A stretch of DNA of 64,000 bases from Prolixibacter denitrificans (GCF_003014495.1 NZ_PYGC01000002.1:186001-250000), one strand, 5' to 3'; numbered from the stretch's first letter, positions 53,324 to 62,424 are shown. Notes: generated from the letters alone by a model not told the origin. Made by a program: numbers and translations.

Positions 53324-55432
53324 ATGAAGAAAACAATTGTATTGTCGATGATGATCCTATTTAGCATAGCTTCTTCGCAGGGAGCTTCCGACGGAACGGA
53401 AAGCAATCCGCTGTTAATGAAGTGGAATACGCCGCACGAAACGGCACCTTTCAATTTAATCAAAACCGAAAATTTTGTCCCGGCTATCGATGTCGCACTT
53501 GCTGAAGCGCGCAAAGACGTTGATGCGATTATCAATAATCCGGAGCCGGCAACTTTTCAGAATACCATTGAAGCACTCGAGGTTTCCGGCGAGCAACTCG
53601 ACCGGGTAACTGGTGTGCTCTTCAATCTGAATTCAGCCGAAACCAACAAAGAATTGCAGGCCGTTGCCCGCGAAGTTTCACCGAAACTGTCAGAATTTGG
53701 CAACTATGTTTCGCTGAACGAAGATCTGTTCAAGCGCGTAAAGGCGGTTTACGATAAACGCGAATCGCTGGATTTGACGCCTGAGCAAGCCAAGTTGCTG
53801 GAGAATTCCTACAAAGGTTTTGTTCGCCGCGGAGCCAATCTTCAGGGGGAAGCAAAAAAGCGGTATGCGGAAATCACTACGGAGCTGGCTCAGCTTTCGC
53901 TGAAATTTGGTGAAAACGTGCTGGAGGAAACCAACGCATTTGAGCTGTTGATTACCGACGAAAAAGACCTTTCCGGTCTGCCGGAAGCGGTTCGTGAGGC
54001 GGCGCAACAGCTGGCGAAGTCGAAAGGTAAGGAAGGCTGGATGTTCAACCTGCAATATCCAAGTTACCTGCCGTTTATGAAGTATGCCGACAACCGCGAA
54101 CTGCGGGAGAAAATGTACCGGACTTATACTTCGCGCGCCTTCAAAGACAACGATTACAATAACGAAGAGATCATTCACAAGATTGTGAATCTCCGTCTGG
54201 AGAAAGCCAATTTGCTCGGCTTTAAAAGCCATGCCGATTATGTGCTTTCAGAACGAATGGCCGAGACTCCTGAAAAGGTGAACAGCTTCCTGGAAGAGTT
54301 GCACGAAGCATCGAAACCTTATGCCGAGAAGGAATTTAAGGAAGTGACCGATTTTGCGAAAGCAAATGGACTGAAAGGCGAATTGCAACGTTGGGACTGG
54401 GCCTATTATTCGGAAAAGTTGAAAACGGAAAAATTCGGGTTCGACGAAGAGGAAGTGAAGCCATATTTCCAGTTGGAAAAAGTGCGTGAAGGTGTTTTTG
54501 AGCTGGCTCACCGTTTGTACGGATTAAACTTTAAAGAGAATAAAGACATCCAGGTTTACCATCCGGATGTGACAGCTTACGATGTGTTTAACGAGGATGG
54601 TTCGTTCTTATCTGTATTGTACCTCGATTTCTTCCCGCGGGAAGGGAAGCGCGGCGGTGCCTGGATGAACGACTTCCGTGCGCAAAGCAATATCAACGGT
54701 AAGATGGAACGTCCAATCATTACGGTTGTGACCAACTTTACCAAACCGACGGAAACCAAGCCGTCGCTGCTGACATTTGACGAGGTGGAGACCTTCCTGC
54801 ACGAATTTGGTCACTCGTTGCACGGCATGCTGGCTAATACGGTTTACCCGAGCATGTCGGGAACCGGCGTGTACCGCGATTTCGTGGAGCTCCCCTCTCA
54901 GATCATGGAGAACTGGGCGACTGAAAAAGAGTGGCTCGATCTGTTTGCTGTACATTACCAAACGGGGGAAAAGATTCCGGCTGAGTTGGTCGATAAACTG
55001 ATCAAAGCCCGTAACTTCCAGTCCGGTTACCTGAGCGAACGCCAGTTGAGTTTCGGAATGGACGACATGGCATGGCACTCGATTACCAAGCCGGTCACCG
55101 AAGACGTGATTTCATTCGAGCGTCGCGTGATGGACAAAACAGAACTGTTCCCGCATGTTGACGGCAGCTGTTTTAACACTGCTTTCTCGCACATTTTTGC
55201 CGGTGGTTATGCAGCCGGTTACTACGGTTACAAGTGGGCCGAAGTACTCGATGCCGATGCCTTCTCAATGTTCAAGAAGAACGGTATTTTCGACAAAGCT
55301 ACTGCCGAATCGTTCCGCAAGAACATCCTGGAAAAAGGTGGAACACAACACCCAATGGAACTGTACAAAGCTTTTCGCGGACAGGAACCGACTGTTGATG
55401 CATTGCTGGAAAGAAGTGGATTGAAAGAGTAA
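53324..55432 (+). CDS. dcp: M3-family zinc metallopeptidase, exported dipeptidyl carboxypeptidase
   Basis: 702 aa with a signal peptide (MKKTIVLSMMILFSIASSQGA). The thimet-type domain has FLHEFGHSLHG (the HExxH zinc site near residue 491) with the third ligand in the following ELPSQIMENW segment, and the C-terminal FAGGYAAGYYGYKWAEVLDADAF typical of peptidyl-dipeptidase Dcp and oligopeptidase A. It removes dipeptides from the C-terminus of peptides, here in the periplasm. A terminator follows. Confidence 0.94.
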   Translation: MKKTIVLSMMILFSIASSQGASDGTESNPLLMKWNTPHETAPFNLIKTENFVPAIDVALAEARKDVDAIINNPEPATFQNTIEALEVSGEQLDRVTGVLFNLNSAETNKELQAVAREVSPKLSEFGNYVSLNEDLFKRVKAVYDKRESLDLTPEQAKLLENSYKGFVRRGANLQGEAKKRYAEITTELAQLSLKFGENVLEETNAFELLITDEKDLSGLPEAVREAAQQLAKSKGKEGWMFNLQYPSYLPFMKYADNRELREKMYRTYTSRAFKDNDYNNEEIIHKIVNLRLEKANLLGFKSHADYVLSERMAETPEKVNSFLEELHEASKPYAEKEFKEVTDFAKANGLKGELQRWDWAYYSEKLKTEKFGFDEEEVKPYFQLEKVREGVFELAHRLYGLNFKENKDIQVYHPDVTAYDVFNEDGSFLSVLYLDFFPREGKRGGAWMNDFRAQSNINGKMERPIITVVTNFTKPTETKPSLLTFDEVETFLHEFGHSLHGMLANTVYPSMSGTGVYRDFVELPSQIMENWATEKEWLDLFAVHYQTGEKIPAELVDKLIKARNFQSGYLSERQLSFGMDDMAWHSITKPVTEDVISFERRVMDKTELFPHVDGSCFNTAFSHIFAGGYAAGYYGYKWAEVLDADAFSMFKKNGIFDKATAESFRKNILEKGGTQHPMELYKAFRGQEPTVDALLERSGLKE

Positions 55433-55451
55433 TCACACTACACTATAAATG

Positions 55452-55482
55452 AAAAGGGCATCCCAAACCGGGACGCCCTTTT
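55452..55482. terminator. Terminator after dcp
   Basis: AAAAGGGCATCCC / GGGACGCCCTTTT, 12-bp stem with one mismatch and a 5-nt loop, between convergent genes. Confidence 0.8.
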
Positions 55483-55523
55483 TCTTTAACTGATGATAGA
55501 CTTATGTGCAGGTTTAAAAAAAG

Positions 55524-57986
55524 TCAGACAAACAGATTGACATTCGACTGCTCGGCTTCTTCGAGGTAGTTAGCCACTCCACCAATGTTTACGTTGTTGA
55601 GCAGTTCCTCTTGGGTAACGCCCATGATATCCATGCTCATCTGGCAGGCAATCATGTTCACGCCCATTTCGGCGGCTTTGTCAATCATCCGCTCCAGCGC
55701 ATCCACGTTCTTTTCTTTCATGCGTTGGCGCATCATTTTCGAGCCGATACCGCCCATGTTCATGTTCGACAGCTTCAGTTTTTTGGCGTTGCCCGGCATC
55801 ATCTTGCCAAACATCTGTCCCATGAAATCTTTCTTTACCCTGGGCTTGTCTTGTTTCTTAATCACGTTCAGTCCCCAGAAGGTAAAGAACATGGTTACTT
55901 TTTTGCCCATCGAGGCGGCACCGTTGGCAATGACAAACGAAGCCAGTGCTTTGTCGAGGTCGTCGCTGAATACGATGAGGGTTTTGTTTCCGCCCTGGTT
56001 CATCACCTTCACACCCTCTGCCGGTTCGGCTTTTTCAATGATAGCCCTGATTTCGCCGTTTTCACGCGAACGCGCTACCAGGCGGTTTCCGGTGACGTTA
56101 CACCACGATTCTACATCTTTGTAGAAGCCGGCATCGGTAGCCAGCACACGCATACGCTCGCCCGGCTGTATTTTTTCGATGTCTTCTTTTAACTTCAGAA
56201 TCGGGCCCGGGCACTGCAGTCCGCAGGCATCCACTTCCATGGTTTTCACATTGAAATGCGTTTTGGCGCTTTCGGTGTATTCACTTTCGTGGATGTAAAC
56301 GTCTTCGTGGTAATTAATAGGATTGGATTGCTCGGCAATGGCATCCTTGCATACTTTCAATCCACCCGAAAGGTTGTAGACCTCTTTAAATCCTTTTTGA
56401 CGAAGAATACGGGCAGCTACATAACCGCGCAATCCAACGCCGCAATAGATGTATATTTTTTTGTCTTTCGGAATACGGTCGAGGTTATCCCGGAGGCTGT
56501 CGACTTCGATGTTGGTTGCATCATCGAGGTGATCCAGTTCAAATTCATCGGGAGTGCGCACATCCAACACGAATGTATTTTCCTTTTCTCGTGAGTGAAA
56601 TTTGTACGGCGATAGCGGTTTGAACAATCCCTTAATGATGTTCTCGGCATTGAAGCCAGCCTGGTTGACCGGGTCTTTCGCTGAGCTGAAAGGTGGTGCA
56701 TAGGCGTGCTCGAGCTCCTGCAGATCGTAAATGTCACCACCATTTTTGATAACAGCTGCCAGCATGTCGAGGCGTTTATCGACGCCTTTGTAGCCGACAA
56801 TTTGCCCGCCGTACAACTTTCCGGTTTCGGGATGGAACGAGATTTTCAACACCATCTGCATCGCGCCGGGATAGTAACCTGCGTGCGATCCCGCATTCAC
56901 GATAGTGGATTGGAAAGGCAAACCGGCTGCTTCCAGCGCTTTGTCGCTCAAACCGGTGATACCGGCTGTTTTGTCGAATACTTTGGCAATGGCTGTCCCG
57001 ATGGAGCCACGGTACTTTCGTACATTGCCGTACACCATGTTGTCGGCCAGGATGCGTCCCTGTTTGTTCGCCGGTCCGGCCAGGAATGCCAGCGACGGCT
57101 TTCCGGTAACCGGATGCGGAAACTCGATACCGTCGCCTACTGCGTAAATGTCTTTGACAGAGGTTTCGAGATATTCATTGACAATAATTCCGCCGCGTTC
57201 GCCGGTTTCAATGCCGGCCTTTTGGGCCAGTCGCGTATCGGGCTTCACGCCGATAGAGAGAATAATGAAATCGGCTTTCAGCTTCTTCCCACTACTCAGG
57301 CTCACTTTAAGCTGGTGGCCATCGGGAGCAAATTCCTGCACCGCATCTTTCAGGTAAAGCGCTACTTCCATCTCTTTAAAGTGCTGATGCAACTGGGCCG
57401 CCATTTCGGGGTCCATCATGTTCATCACCTGCTCGGCGGCTTCCACTACCGTCACTTTCACGCCCCGGCGGTGCAGGTTTTCGGCCATTTCCAACCCGAT
57501 GAATCCGGCGCCGATAACGATAGCAGAATGGGGCTCATTGTCATCGACGAAAGCTTTAATGCGGTCGGTGTCCTGCACATTCCGTAAGGTGAAAATATTG
57601 GGTGAATCGATGCCCGGAATGGGGGGTCTTACCGGAGACGCTCCGGGCGACAGTACCAGTTTATCGTATGTCTCGTAATATGTTTCGCCGGTTTGGGAAT
57701 TGTATATTTTTACTTTTTTGCTGGCTGCATCGATGTCTTTCACTTCGGTGTGAATACGCACATCGATGTTGAAGCGGTTGCCGAAGCTTTCCGGGGTTTG
57801 CACCAACAGTTTGTCGCGTTCTTTAATCACACCTCCGATGTAGTAAGGTAGTCCGCAGTTCGCATACGAAATATGCGGTCCCTTCTCACACATGATGATT
57901 TCAGCTTCTTCGTCCACTCTCCTGAGCCGGGCTGCTGTGGTGGCACCACCGGCTACTCCTCCTACAATGATGTATTTCATGCTCAT
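55524..57986 (-). CDS. Four-domain CoA-disulfide reductase / rhodanese / TusA / DsrE protein
   Basis: 820 aa. Residues 1-450: a CoA-disulfide-reductase-like flavoprotein (GGVAGGATTAARLRR; active Cys 44 in SYANCGLPYYIGG). About 455-555: rhodanese domain with active-site Cys in IYCGVGLRG. About 580-660: TusA/SirA domain with the sulfur-carrier motif CPGP (ACGLQCPGPILKL). About 670-820: DsrE-like domain with a conserved Cys (MIACQMSMDIMG). The parts together suggest reductive handling and relay of persulfide sulfur, from CoA-persulfide or polysulfide to a TusA-like carrier. Start may be the first or third codon (both Met). Monocistronic. Confidence 0.93.
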   Translation of the reverse strand: MSMKYIIVGGVAGGATTAARLRRVDEEAEIIMCEKGPHISYANCGLPYYIGGVIKERDKLLVQTPESFGNRFNIDVRIHTEVKDIDAASKKVKIYNSQTGETYYETYDKLVLSPGASPVRPPIPGIDSPNIFTLRNVQDTDRIKAFVDDNEPHSAIVIGAGFIGLEMAENLHRRGVKVTVVEAAEQVMNMMDPEMAAQLHQHFKEMEVALYLKDAVQEFAPDGHQLKVSLSSGKKLKADFIILSIGVKPDTRLAQKAGIETGERGGIIVNEYLETSVKDIYAVGDGIEFPHPVTGKPSLAFLAGPANKQGRILADNMVYGNVRKYRGSIGTAIAKVFDKTAGITGLSDKALEAAGLPFQSTIVNAGSHAGYYPGAMQMVLKISFHPETGKLYGGQIVGYKGVDKRLDMLAAVIKNGGDIYDLQELEHAYAPPFSSAKDPVNQAGFNAENIIKGLFKPLSPYKFHSREKENTFVLDVRTPDEFELDHLDDATNIEVDSLRDNLDRIPKDKKIYIYCGVGLRGYVAARILRQKGFKEVYNLSGGLKVCKDAIAEQSNPINYHEDVYIHESEYTESAKTHFNVKTMEVDACGLQCPGPILKLKEDIEKIQPGERMRVLATDAGFYKDVESWCNVTGNRLVARSRENGEIRAIIEKAEPAEGVKVMNQGGNKTLIVFSDDLDKALASFVIANGAASMGKKVTMFFTFWGLNVIKKQDKPRVKKDFMGQMFGKMMPGNAKKLKLSNMNMGGIGSKMMRQRMKEKNVDALERMIDKAAEMGVNMIACQMSMDIMGVTQEELLNNVNIGGVANYLEEAEQSNVNLFV

Positions 57987-58237
57987 TTCTCAATCAACTC
58001 CTCTCACTGTCTGCAGAACAGACCGTATTATACCTATTCAAAAATGAAATTTCCCTCTTACTTACAGGTCGGATGGTTGGCTCTATTGATTCGATTTAGG
58101 GCCGCAAATATATAAAAATGGAGCTGTCTGGATATGTCGATAGCGGGATTATAAAGAATCCTTAACCTATTGCACTGCTTGTTAAAACAGGGATAACATT
58201 GTACTGGCTATGTTAAGGCTAAGAGCAGAGATAAAGC

Positions 58238-59212
58238 CTACCGGGCGGTGGTGGCTTCGGTATGAATAGCCCGAAGAAGAGATGTGGCGGCTCCCGGAGC
58301 AACATCCTGGGTTAGTTCCCACGCCATAATTCCTGCATAGCTTTTGTCGATAAGATAGCGGGTCTTCAGCGCCAGCAAATCAGGGCCATTGTATGAGTAG
58401 TCGCCGGCCTTGTTCATGTTCACGCCGGGCTGATACCGGGCAACAATCTGGCGATAGGTGAGTGCCGACGGCTCATCGGTGGAAGCTCCGGGCACCCGTC
58501 GTCCGTAAAACGGCACACCGCCTATGAGTTTCGATTTGGGAACACCTGCTTCACTGAATGTTGTGAGGGCATCGACAAACTGACTGGCAGTAGCCTGGTT
58601 GCCGCTGTTGTCAAACGAGTCGTAAATCATCAGGTTGAGGAAATCGACGTAATTGGCTATCGCGACGGAGCGCTGTACATTGTAAGTAGTTGCCGCCACC
58701 GAGAACATCAGCTTCTGATTGTGCAGAGATGCTGATAGATCCGAGCAGAGTGCTTCGTAGTCCTGCTGTGGGATGGTTTGCGGGTAGTCTTCCCAGTCGA
58801 GGTCCACTCCTGCGAGCTTTTCGCTTACGCAGAAGTTGGTGATATCGGCTACATACTGCGCTCTTTTTTCGGCGGAAGCCGCCATTGGGAAAATGTTTTC
58901 TGATTCGTACCAACCGCCCAGTACCAGGAAGAGCTCGATATTCTGGTTGCCAATAGCCGATTTGACCTCGCGGATGTGCGCCGTCATTTCCGGAGAAATG
59001 GTGAAGTTGCCTGATTTGTCAGGAGCTACCGAGAAAAAATAAACGCGTGACAGTAAATTCAGGGCGTCGAAATCGAAACTGCTGAAGCTGTAATCGGGCA
59101 AATAGCCGGCGATGATGATGGGACTTTCAACGGTTGTGGGTTGAGGCGGCGTTACCGGGCTGTCATCCTTTTGGCACGAAGCAAGGAAAAACATTAGCGG
59201 AAGCATCCACAC
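58238..59212 (-). CDS. GH18 chitinase-like lipoprotein, surface-exposed type
   Basis: 324 aa. The lipobox FFLASC is followed by QKDDSP, which matches the lipoprotein export signal used by Bacteroidota to place lipoproteins on the cell surface. The GH18 (beta/alpha)8 barrel has the catalytic DxDxE in GVDLDWEDY and the GGWYESENIFP and WELTQD strands. Substrate is chitin or a related GlcNAc glycan. The listed ATG start gives a signal without the usual N-terminal Lys/Arg; an in-frame KLFRFQLKRLVW segment lies just upstream but lacks an ATG. See the separate finding. Confidence 0.87.
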   Translation of the reverse strand: MWMLPLMFFLASCQKDDSPVTPPQPTTVESPIIIAGYLPDYSFSSFDFDALNLLSRVYFFSVAPDKSGNFTISPEMTAHIREVKSAIGNQNIELFLVLGGWYESENIFPMAASAEKRAQYVADITNFCVSEKLAGVDLDWEDYPQTIPQQDYEALCSDLSASLHNQKLMFSVAATTYNVQRSVAIANYVDFLNLMIYDSFDNSGNQATASQFVDALTTFSEAGVPKSKLIGGVPFYGRRVPGASTDEPSALTYRQIVARYQPGVNMNKAGDYSYNGPDLLALKTRYLIDKSYAGIMAWELTQDVAPGAATSLLRAIHTEATTAR

Positions 59213-59332
59213 CAGCCGCTTCAGTTGAAATCGGAATAGCTTATTTTCATTTATTGGTCAGGTATATGCCTGGAAAAGCATGGTACGGTGCCGAAGATAG
59301 TCATCTGATGTATTACCGGCAAAACTTTTCAA

Positions 59333-60058
59333 ATGTGGAAAGAGTCAGAAAGAAGGCAGGGTTTAACGACGGAGCCGGATGGTTGTACCGGACAGATCAG
59401 ATTGGCTGAAACGACCGGTTTTACTGGTTGGAACAACTCCGTTCGTCGTTGGAAGATGTCAGCGGTTGGTTGGAACTACTCCGCTACCCGTTGGAACTAC
59501 TGCGACAGGTGTTGGAACTACTCCGTCATGCATTGGACGAAGTCAGCGGGTCGTTGGAACAACTCATGCAGCCGTTGGAACCACTTTCCGGTAGGTTGGA
59601 CGAACCCGGAGAGGTGTTGGAAGTACTTCCCCGGGCGTTGGAACTACTCCGCGAGTCGTTGGAACATGTCGGCCGTTGGTTGGAACCACTTTGCGATCAG
59701 TTGGAACTACTCCGGGGTTGGTTGGAAGGCTATTCCGGTGAATTGGATGAACTGTGCTGCCGGCGAAAACGACTTTGAACTCAACGAAAACATGAACATG
59801 ATGAGCGGAAACCACTCGTGAGTTGCCGGAAGGTCAGTCGCGACTGCCGGACTTTCAGCCTGTCTCAACGAAACGATAACCCGTCTCAACAAAACGACAA
59901 TCCTCCTCAACGGAATGAGCATTCGTGAGAGCGGAAACTACTTCCGCCGCAGCGGAACGAACAAGGCGATGAGCGGAAACTACTTCGGGGAGAGCGGAAC
60001 GAACAGGACAGTCAGCGGAACAGACTATCGGCTTAGCGGAATGGTTGCTTGGATGTAG
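59333..60058 (+). pseudogene. Heptad-repeat reading frame with one internal stop, coding status uncertain
   Basis: From an ATG at 59333 the frame stays open for 242 codons except for a single TGA at 59819-59821, ending at TAG 60056-60058. It translates as tandem 7-residue units, first W-N-Y-S-x-x-R/G/C type, later S-G-N-Y-F-x-x or S-G-T-N-x-x-x type. The other frames of the first half are also open for long stretches (LELLRxx in one plus frame, VPTxxx on the minus strand), which any 21-bp repeat produces. Codon-level constraint looks somewhat stronger in the LExLxxx frame (Glu/Asp and Leu kept by third-position changes), but that frame has no ATG. I do not know which frame, if any, is used. 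Confidence 0.4.
59428..60055. repeat. About 30 degenerate 21-bp tandem repeats in two blocks
   Basis: Block 1, 59428-59763: 16 units beginning TTGGAA, best consensus TTGGAACTACTCCG plus 7 variable bases. Block 2, 59762-60055: 14 units with AGCGGAAC or AACGGAA cores, e.g. AGCGGAAACTACTTC. The GGAA core recurs every 21 bp through the whole stretch with a 1-bp phase slip at the block junction; GGAA(A)CTACT is common to both blocks, so they are probably related. Confidence 0.9.
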
Positions 60059-60141
60059 ATTTTCATCCGCAAGGATATAAATTTACTGTTTCCTTTTTCT
60101 CTCTTCGTCATGAAGGTCCGGCGATTATGCTGATTATTTTA

Positions 60142-60149
60142 TAAATTTG
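60142..60149 (+). promoter_or_regulatory. -7 element for pheS
   Basis: TAAATTTG, exact TAnnTTTG match, 25 bp before the pheS ATG. Confidence 0.55.
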
Positions 60150-60174
60150 CCATTCAGAAAAAAATCCGGAAGGA

Positions 60175-61194
60175 ATGCTAGATAAAATCGAACAACTGAA
60201 GAAAGAGATTGAGGCCGTGGCGGCTCAATCGGCTGAAGAAGTAGAGCAGCTGCGTATTAAGTACCTGAGTAAAAAGGGTGAGGTGTCGAAGCTTTTCGCC
60301 GAGTTTCGGAATGTTCCGGCCGAACAGAAGCGTGAAGTAGGACAAGCGATCAATACGCTCAGAGATTTTGCACAGGAGCGTTTGGAAGTATTGCGCAGCG
60401 GTTTGCAGGAGCAGAAAGACAGTGCAGCCGGTATCGATTTTACCCTTCCGGGAGAATCGATGAAACTGGGTACCCGTCACCCGCTTTCCATCGTACGAAA
60501 TGAGATTCTCGATATCTTCAAGCGGTTGGGTTTCGTGGTGACGGAAGGACCGGAAATTGAAGATGACTGGCATGTTTTCTCAGCGTTGAATTTCCCGGAA
60601 GAACACCCGGCCCGCGATATGCAGGATACATTCTTTATTCAGCGTAATCCGGATATTTTGCTGCGTACGCATACTTCTTCGGTGCAGGTGCACGACATGG
60701 AAGAGATGGAGCCGCCGATTCGTACGGTCACTCCGGGACGCGTTTTCCGGAACGAGGCCATTTCGGCCCGGGCACATTGTATGTTCCACCAGATTGAGGG
60801 ATTGTACATCGATGAGAATGTTTCGTTTGCCGACCTGAAACAGACCCTGCTTTACTTTGCACAGGAACTTTTCGGCGAGGAAACAAAAATCCGTATGCGT
60901 CCATCGTACTTCCCGTTCACCGAACCATCGGCTGAGATGGATGTTTCGTGCTCTATCTGTGGCGGCGAAGGATGTAACGTTTGTAAGCACACCGGCTGGC
61001 TGGAAATTCTCGGTTGCGGTATGGTCGATCCCAATGTATTGGAATCATCGGGCATCGATAGCAACAAATACACCGGTTTTGCCTTCGGAATGGGAATCGA
61101 GCGCATCGCCATGTTGAAATACGGTATCAACGACTTGCGCCTCTATTTCGAGAATGACGTGCGCTTCCTGAATCAATTCAAATCTGCTCACTAA
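60175..61194 (+). CDS. pheS: Phenylalanyl-tRNA synthetase alpha subunit
   Basis: 339 aa catalytic subunit of the alpha2-beta2 PheRS. An N-terminal coiled coil (about 1-85) that binds tRNA-Phe, then class II motifs: GFVVTEGPEIEDDWHVFSALNFPEEHPARD, motif 2 VFRNEAISARAHCMFHQIEG, and motif 3 GFAFGMGIERIAMLKYG near the C-terminus. pheT is not adjacent, as in most Bacteroidota. A perfect terminator follows. Confidence 0.96.
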   Translation: MLDKIEQLKKEIEAVAAQSAEEVEQLRIKYLSKKGEVSKLFAEFRNVPAEQKREVGQAINTLRDFAQERLEVLRSGLQEQKDSAAGIDFTLPGESMKLGTRHPLSIVRNEILDIFKRLGFVVTEGPEIEDDWHVFSALNFPEEHPARDMQDTFFIQRNPDILLRTHTSSVQVHDMEEMEPPIRTVTPGRVFRNEAISARAHCMFHQIEGLYIDENVSFADLKQTLLYFAQELFGEETKIRMRPSYFPFTEPSAEMDVSCSICGGEGCNVCKHTGWLEILGCGMVDPNVLESSGIDSNKYTGFAFGMGIERIAMLKYGINDLRLYFENDVRFLNQFKSAH

Positions 61195-61217
61195 GAATTT
61201 ACTTCATAACATATGAG

Positions 61218-61244
61218 AAAGGCTGCCCATAACAGGCAGCCTTT
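61218..61244 (+). terminator. Terminator after pheS
   Basis: AAAGGCTGCC / GGCAGCCTTT, perfect 10-bp stem, 7-nt loop, followed by further T. Confidence 0.85.
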
Positions 61245-61271
61245 TTGTTTGAAGTATGTGAAAGCAGGTTC

Positions 61272-61343
61272 TCAAAATGCCGCAAATAATCCAACGTTCA
61301 CGATGCCGCGGTAGCCAAAGCCACCTTCCAATGATAATAGAGT
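61272..61343 (-). pseudogene. Possible remnant of an outer-membrane beta-barrel C-terminus
   Basis: The minus strand encodes, just before a TGA at 61274-61272, a 23-codon tail (LEGGFGYRGIVNVGLFAAF at its end) with alternating residues and a terminal Phe, like the last strands of a barrel protein. A stop codon lies immediately upstream in the frame, so no intact gene remains. It could be chance. Nothing else is seen in the 297 bp between pheS and the next gene apart from the two terminators. Confidence 0.25.
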
Positions 61344-61431
61344 TCAGCATCCCCACTCAAGGGTTTTAAGGTTGTTGGTGTTCAATAGATAACGGAGTAT
61401 AAGGCTCTTTTCGTGTGTTTTGAAATAAAAA

Positions 61432-61462
61432 AAGAAAGACCACCTCTTGGATGATCTTTCTC
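61432..61462 (-). terminator. Terminator after the DUF6599-like gene
   Basis: GAAAGACCA / TGATCTTTC stem with one mismatch, preceded by AAAAAAAGAAAG, a T-run on the minus strand. Confidence 0.65.
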
Positions 61463-61491
61463 GTTGCCAGATATTTTCTTCTAATGAATAT

Positions 61492-62343
61492 TTATTCCTG
61501 TTTCAAATTTGCCATGGTTTCTTTGGCTAACACGAAGGCTTTTTTCGGTGTTACTTTACCCGAAGTGCCCACCAGGTAATTCCCTTTCCACAGTAGGTAA
61601 ATGGTGCCGTTGAACGGATCGTCGATGGTGTATTCTCCCTCTTTGGTTCCGATGGTTTCAGCCTGACTGAACTCCTGGTATTTTTTCATGGTTTCGGCTG
61701 CAGCATCCCGATCTTTTTTATGCATAATAAAAAGCGTGAAATCGCCTTCACTACCGGTGTATTTTGCCCTGAAAGCAGATCCCATCATGCTTAGTCCCAT
61801 GAAATTGGTGGAGACATACTGCTGTGAATGCGGAACCATGTTTTCTTGCGGAAAAGCAGCATATTGAGCGGGCAACTTTGGATCGGCGCACAAAGTGGGA
61901 GCCAGTTGCTGAGCGACTTTTGTCAGAAGAGTTTCCCCGGCATTTTCTACATGGTAAGTATTCATTTTCACGTAGTATTTTCCGGTCGTGAAATTCAGGG
62001 TGGCATCGTCGTAATAACCTTCGAGGCCGATTGGTTTTGTATCGGCGGATGGCGGACGTTCCATGCTGTAAATTCCGTACGCATGAACCGGGTCGTGCTG
62101 GTCGTAAATTTCGATGGTCAGCTCGGCATCTCCCTTTTTGTATTCGGCAACGTATAGTTTTTCGAACGCGTAGCTGAAGTAAAACTCCGAAGCTCCGTCA
62201 ATGCGTTCGAACAGGTTGTCGCGGTTGTAGGTTTTCACTTCACCGTCCTGTTGCCATCCCTCCATCTTCGGGAATTTGACATCTTCAGCGAAAGCAAAAA
62301 CAGGTAGCAGTAGCACGAGCAGAATCAATGATTTTTTGAACAT
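61492..62343 (-). CDS. DUF6599-like exported protein
   Basis: 283 aa with a signal peptide (MFKKSLILLVLLLPVFAFA). The mature part, beginning FPKMEGWQQDGEVKTYNRDNLFERIDGASEFYFSYAFE and with DPVHAYGIYSMERP, matches the uncharacterised DUF6599 type found with oxidoreductases in anaerobic Bacteroidota. It follows the Tat-exported aldo/keto reductase gene by 81 bp on the same strand, so the two are probably co-expressed in the periplasm. Function unknown. Confidence 0.75.
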   Translation of the reverse strand: MFKKSLILLVLLLPVFAFAEDVKFPKMEGWQQDGEVKTYNRDNLFERIDGASEFYFSYAFEKLYVAEYKKGDAELTIEIYDQHDPVHAYGIYSMERPPSADTKPIGLEGYYDDATLNFTTGKYYVKMNTYHVENAGETLLTKVAQQLAPTLCADPKLPAQYAAFPQENMVPHSQQYVSTNFMGLSMMGSAFRAKYTGSEGDFTLFIMHKKDRDAAAETMKKYQEFSQAETIGTKEGEYTIDDPFNGTIYLLWKGNYLVGTSGKVTPKKAFVLAKETMANLKQE

Positions 62344-62424
62344 GAATTGGAAAGTTTTGTGTTAAAAATTCCGGGAATGATTTGGTAATCATCCCCGGAT
62401 AGTGAAGGTTAATTAATTGATTGA

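Noticed and set aside
59819-59821. Internal TGA in the heptad frame as a recoded codon (Sec or Trp)
   Set aside because: No SECIS-like hairpin, no selenocysteine genes nearby, and TGA is used as a normal stop in other genes such as the TPR lipoprotein gene.
59428-60055. 21-bp repeats as a CRISPR or as an IS end
   Set aside because: There are no constant repeats separated by unique spacers of 30-40 bp, no transposase and no terminal inverted repeat.
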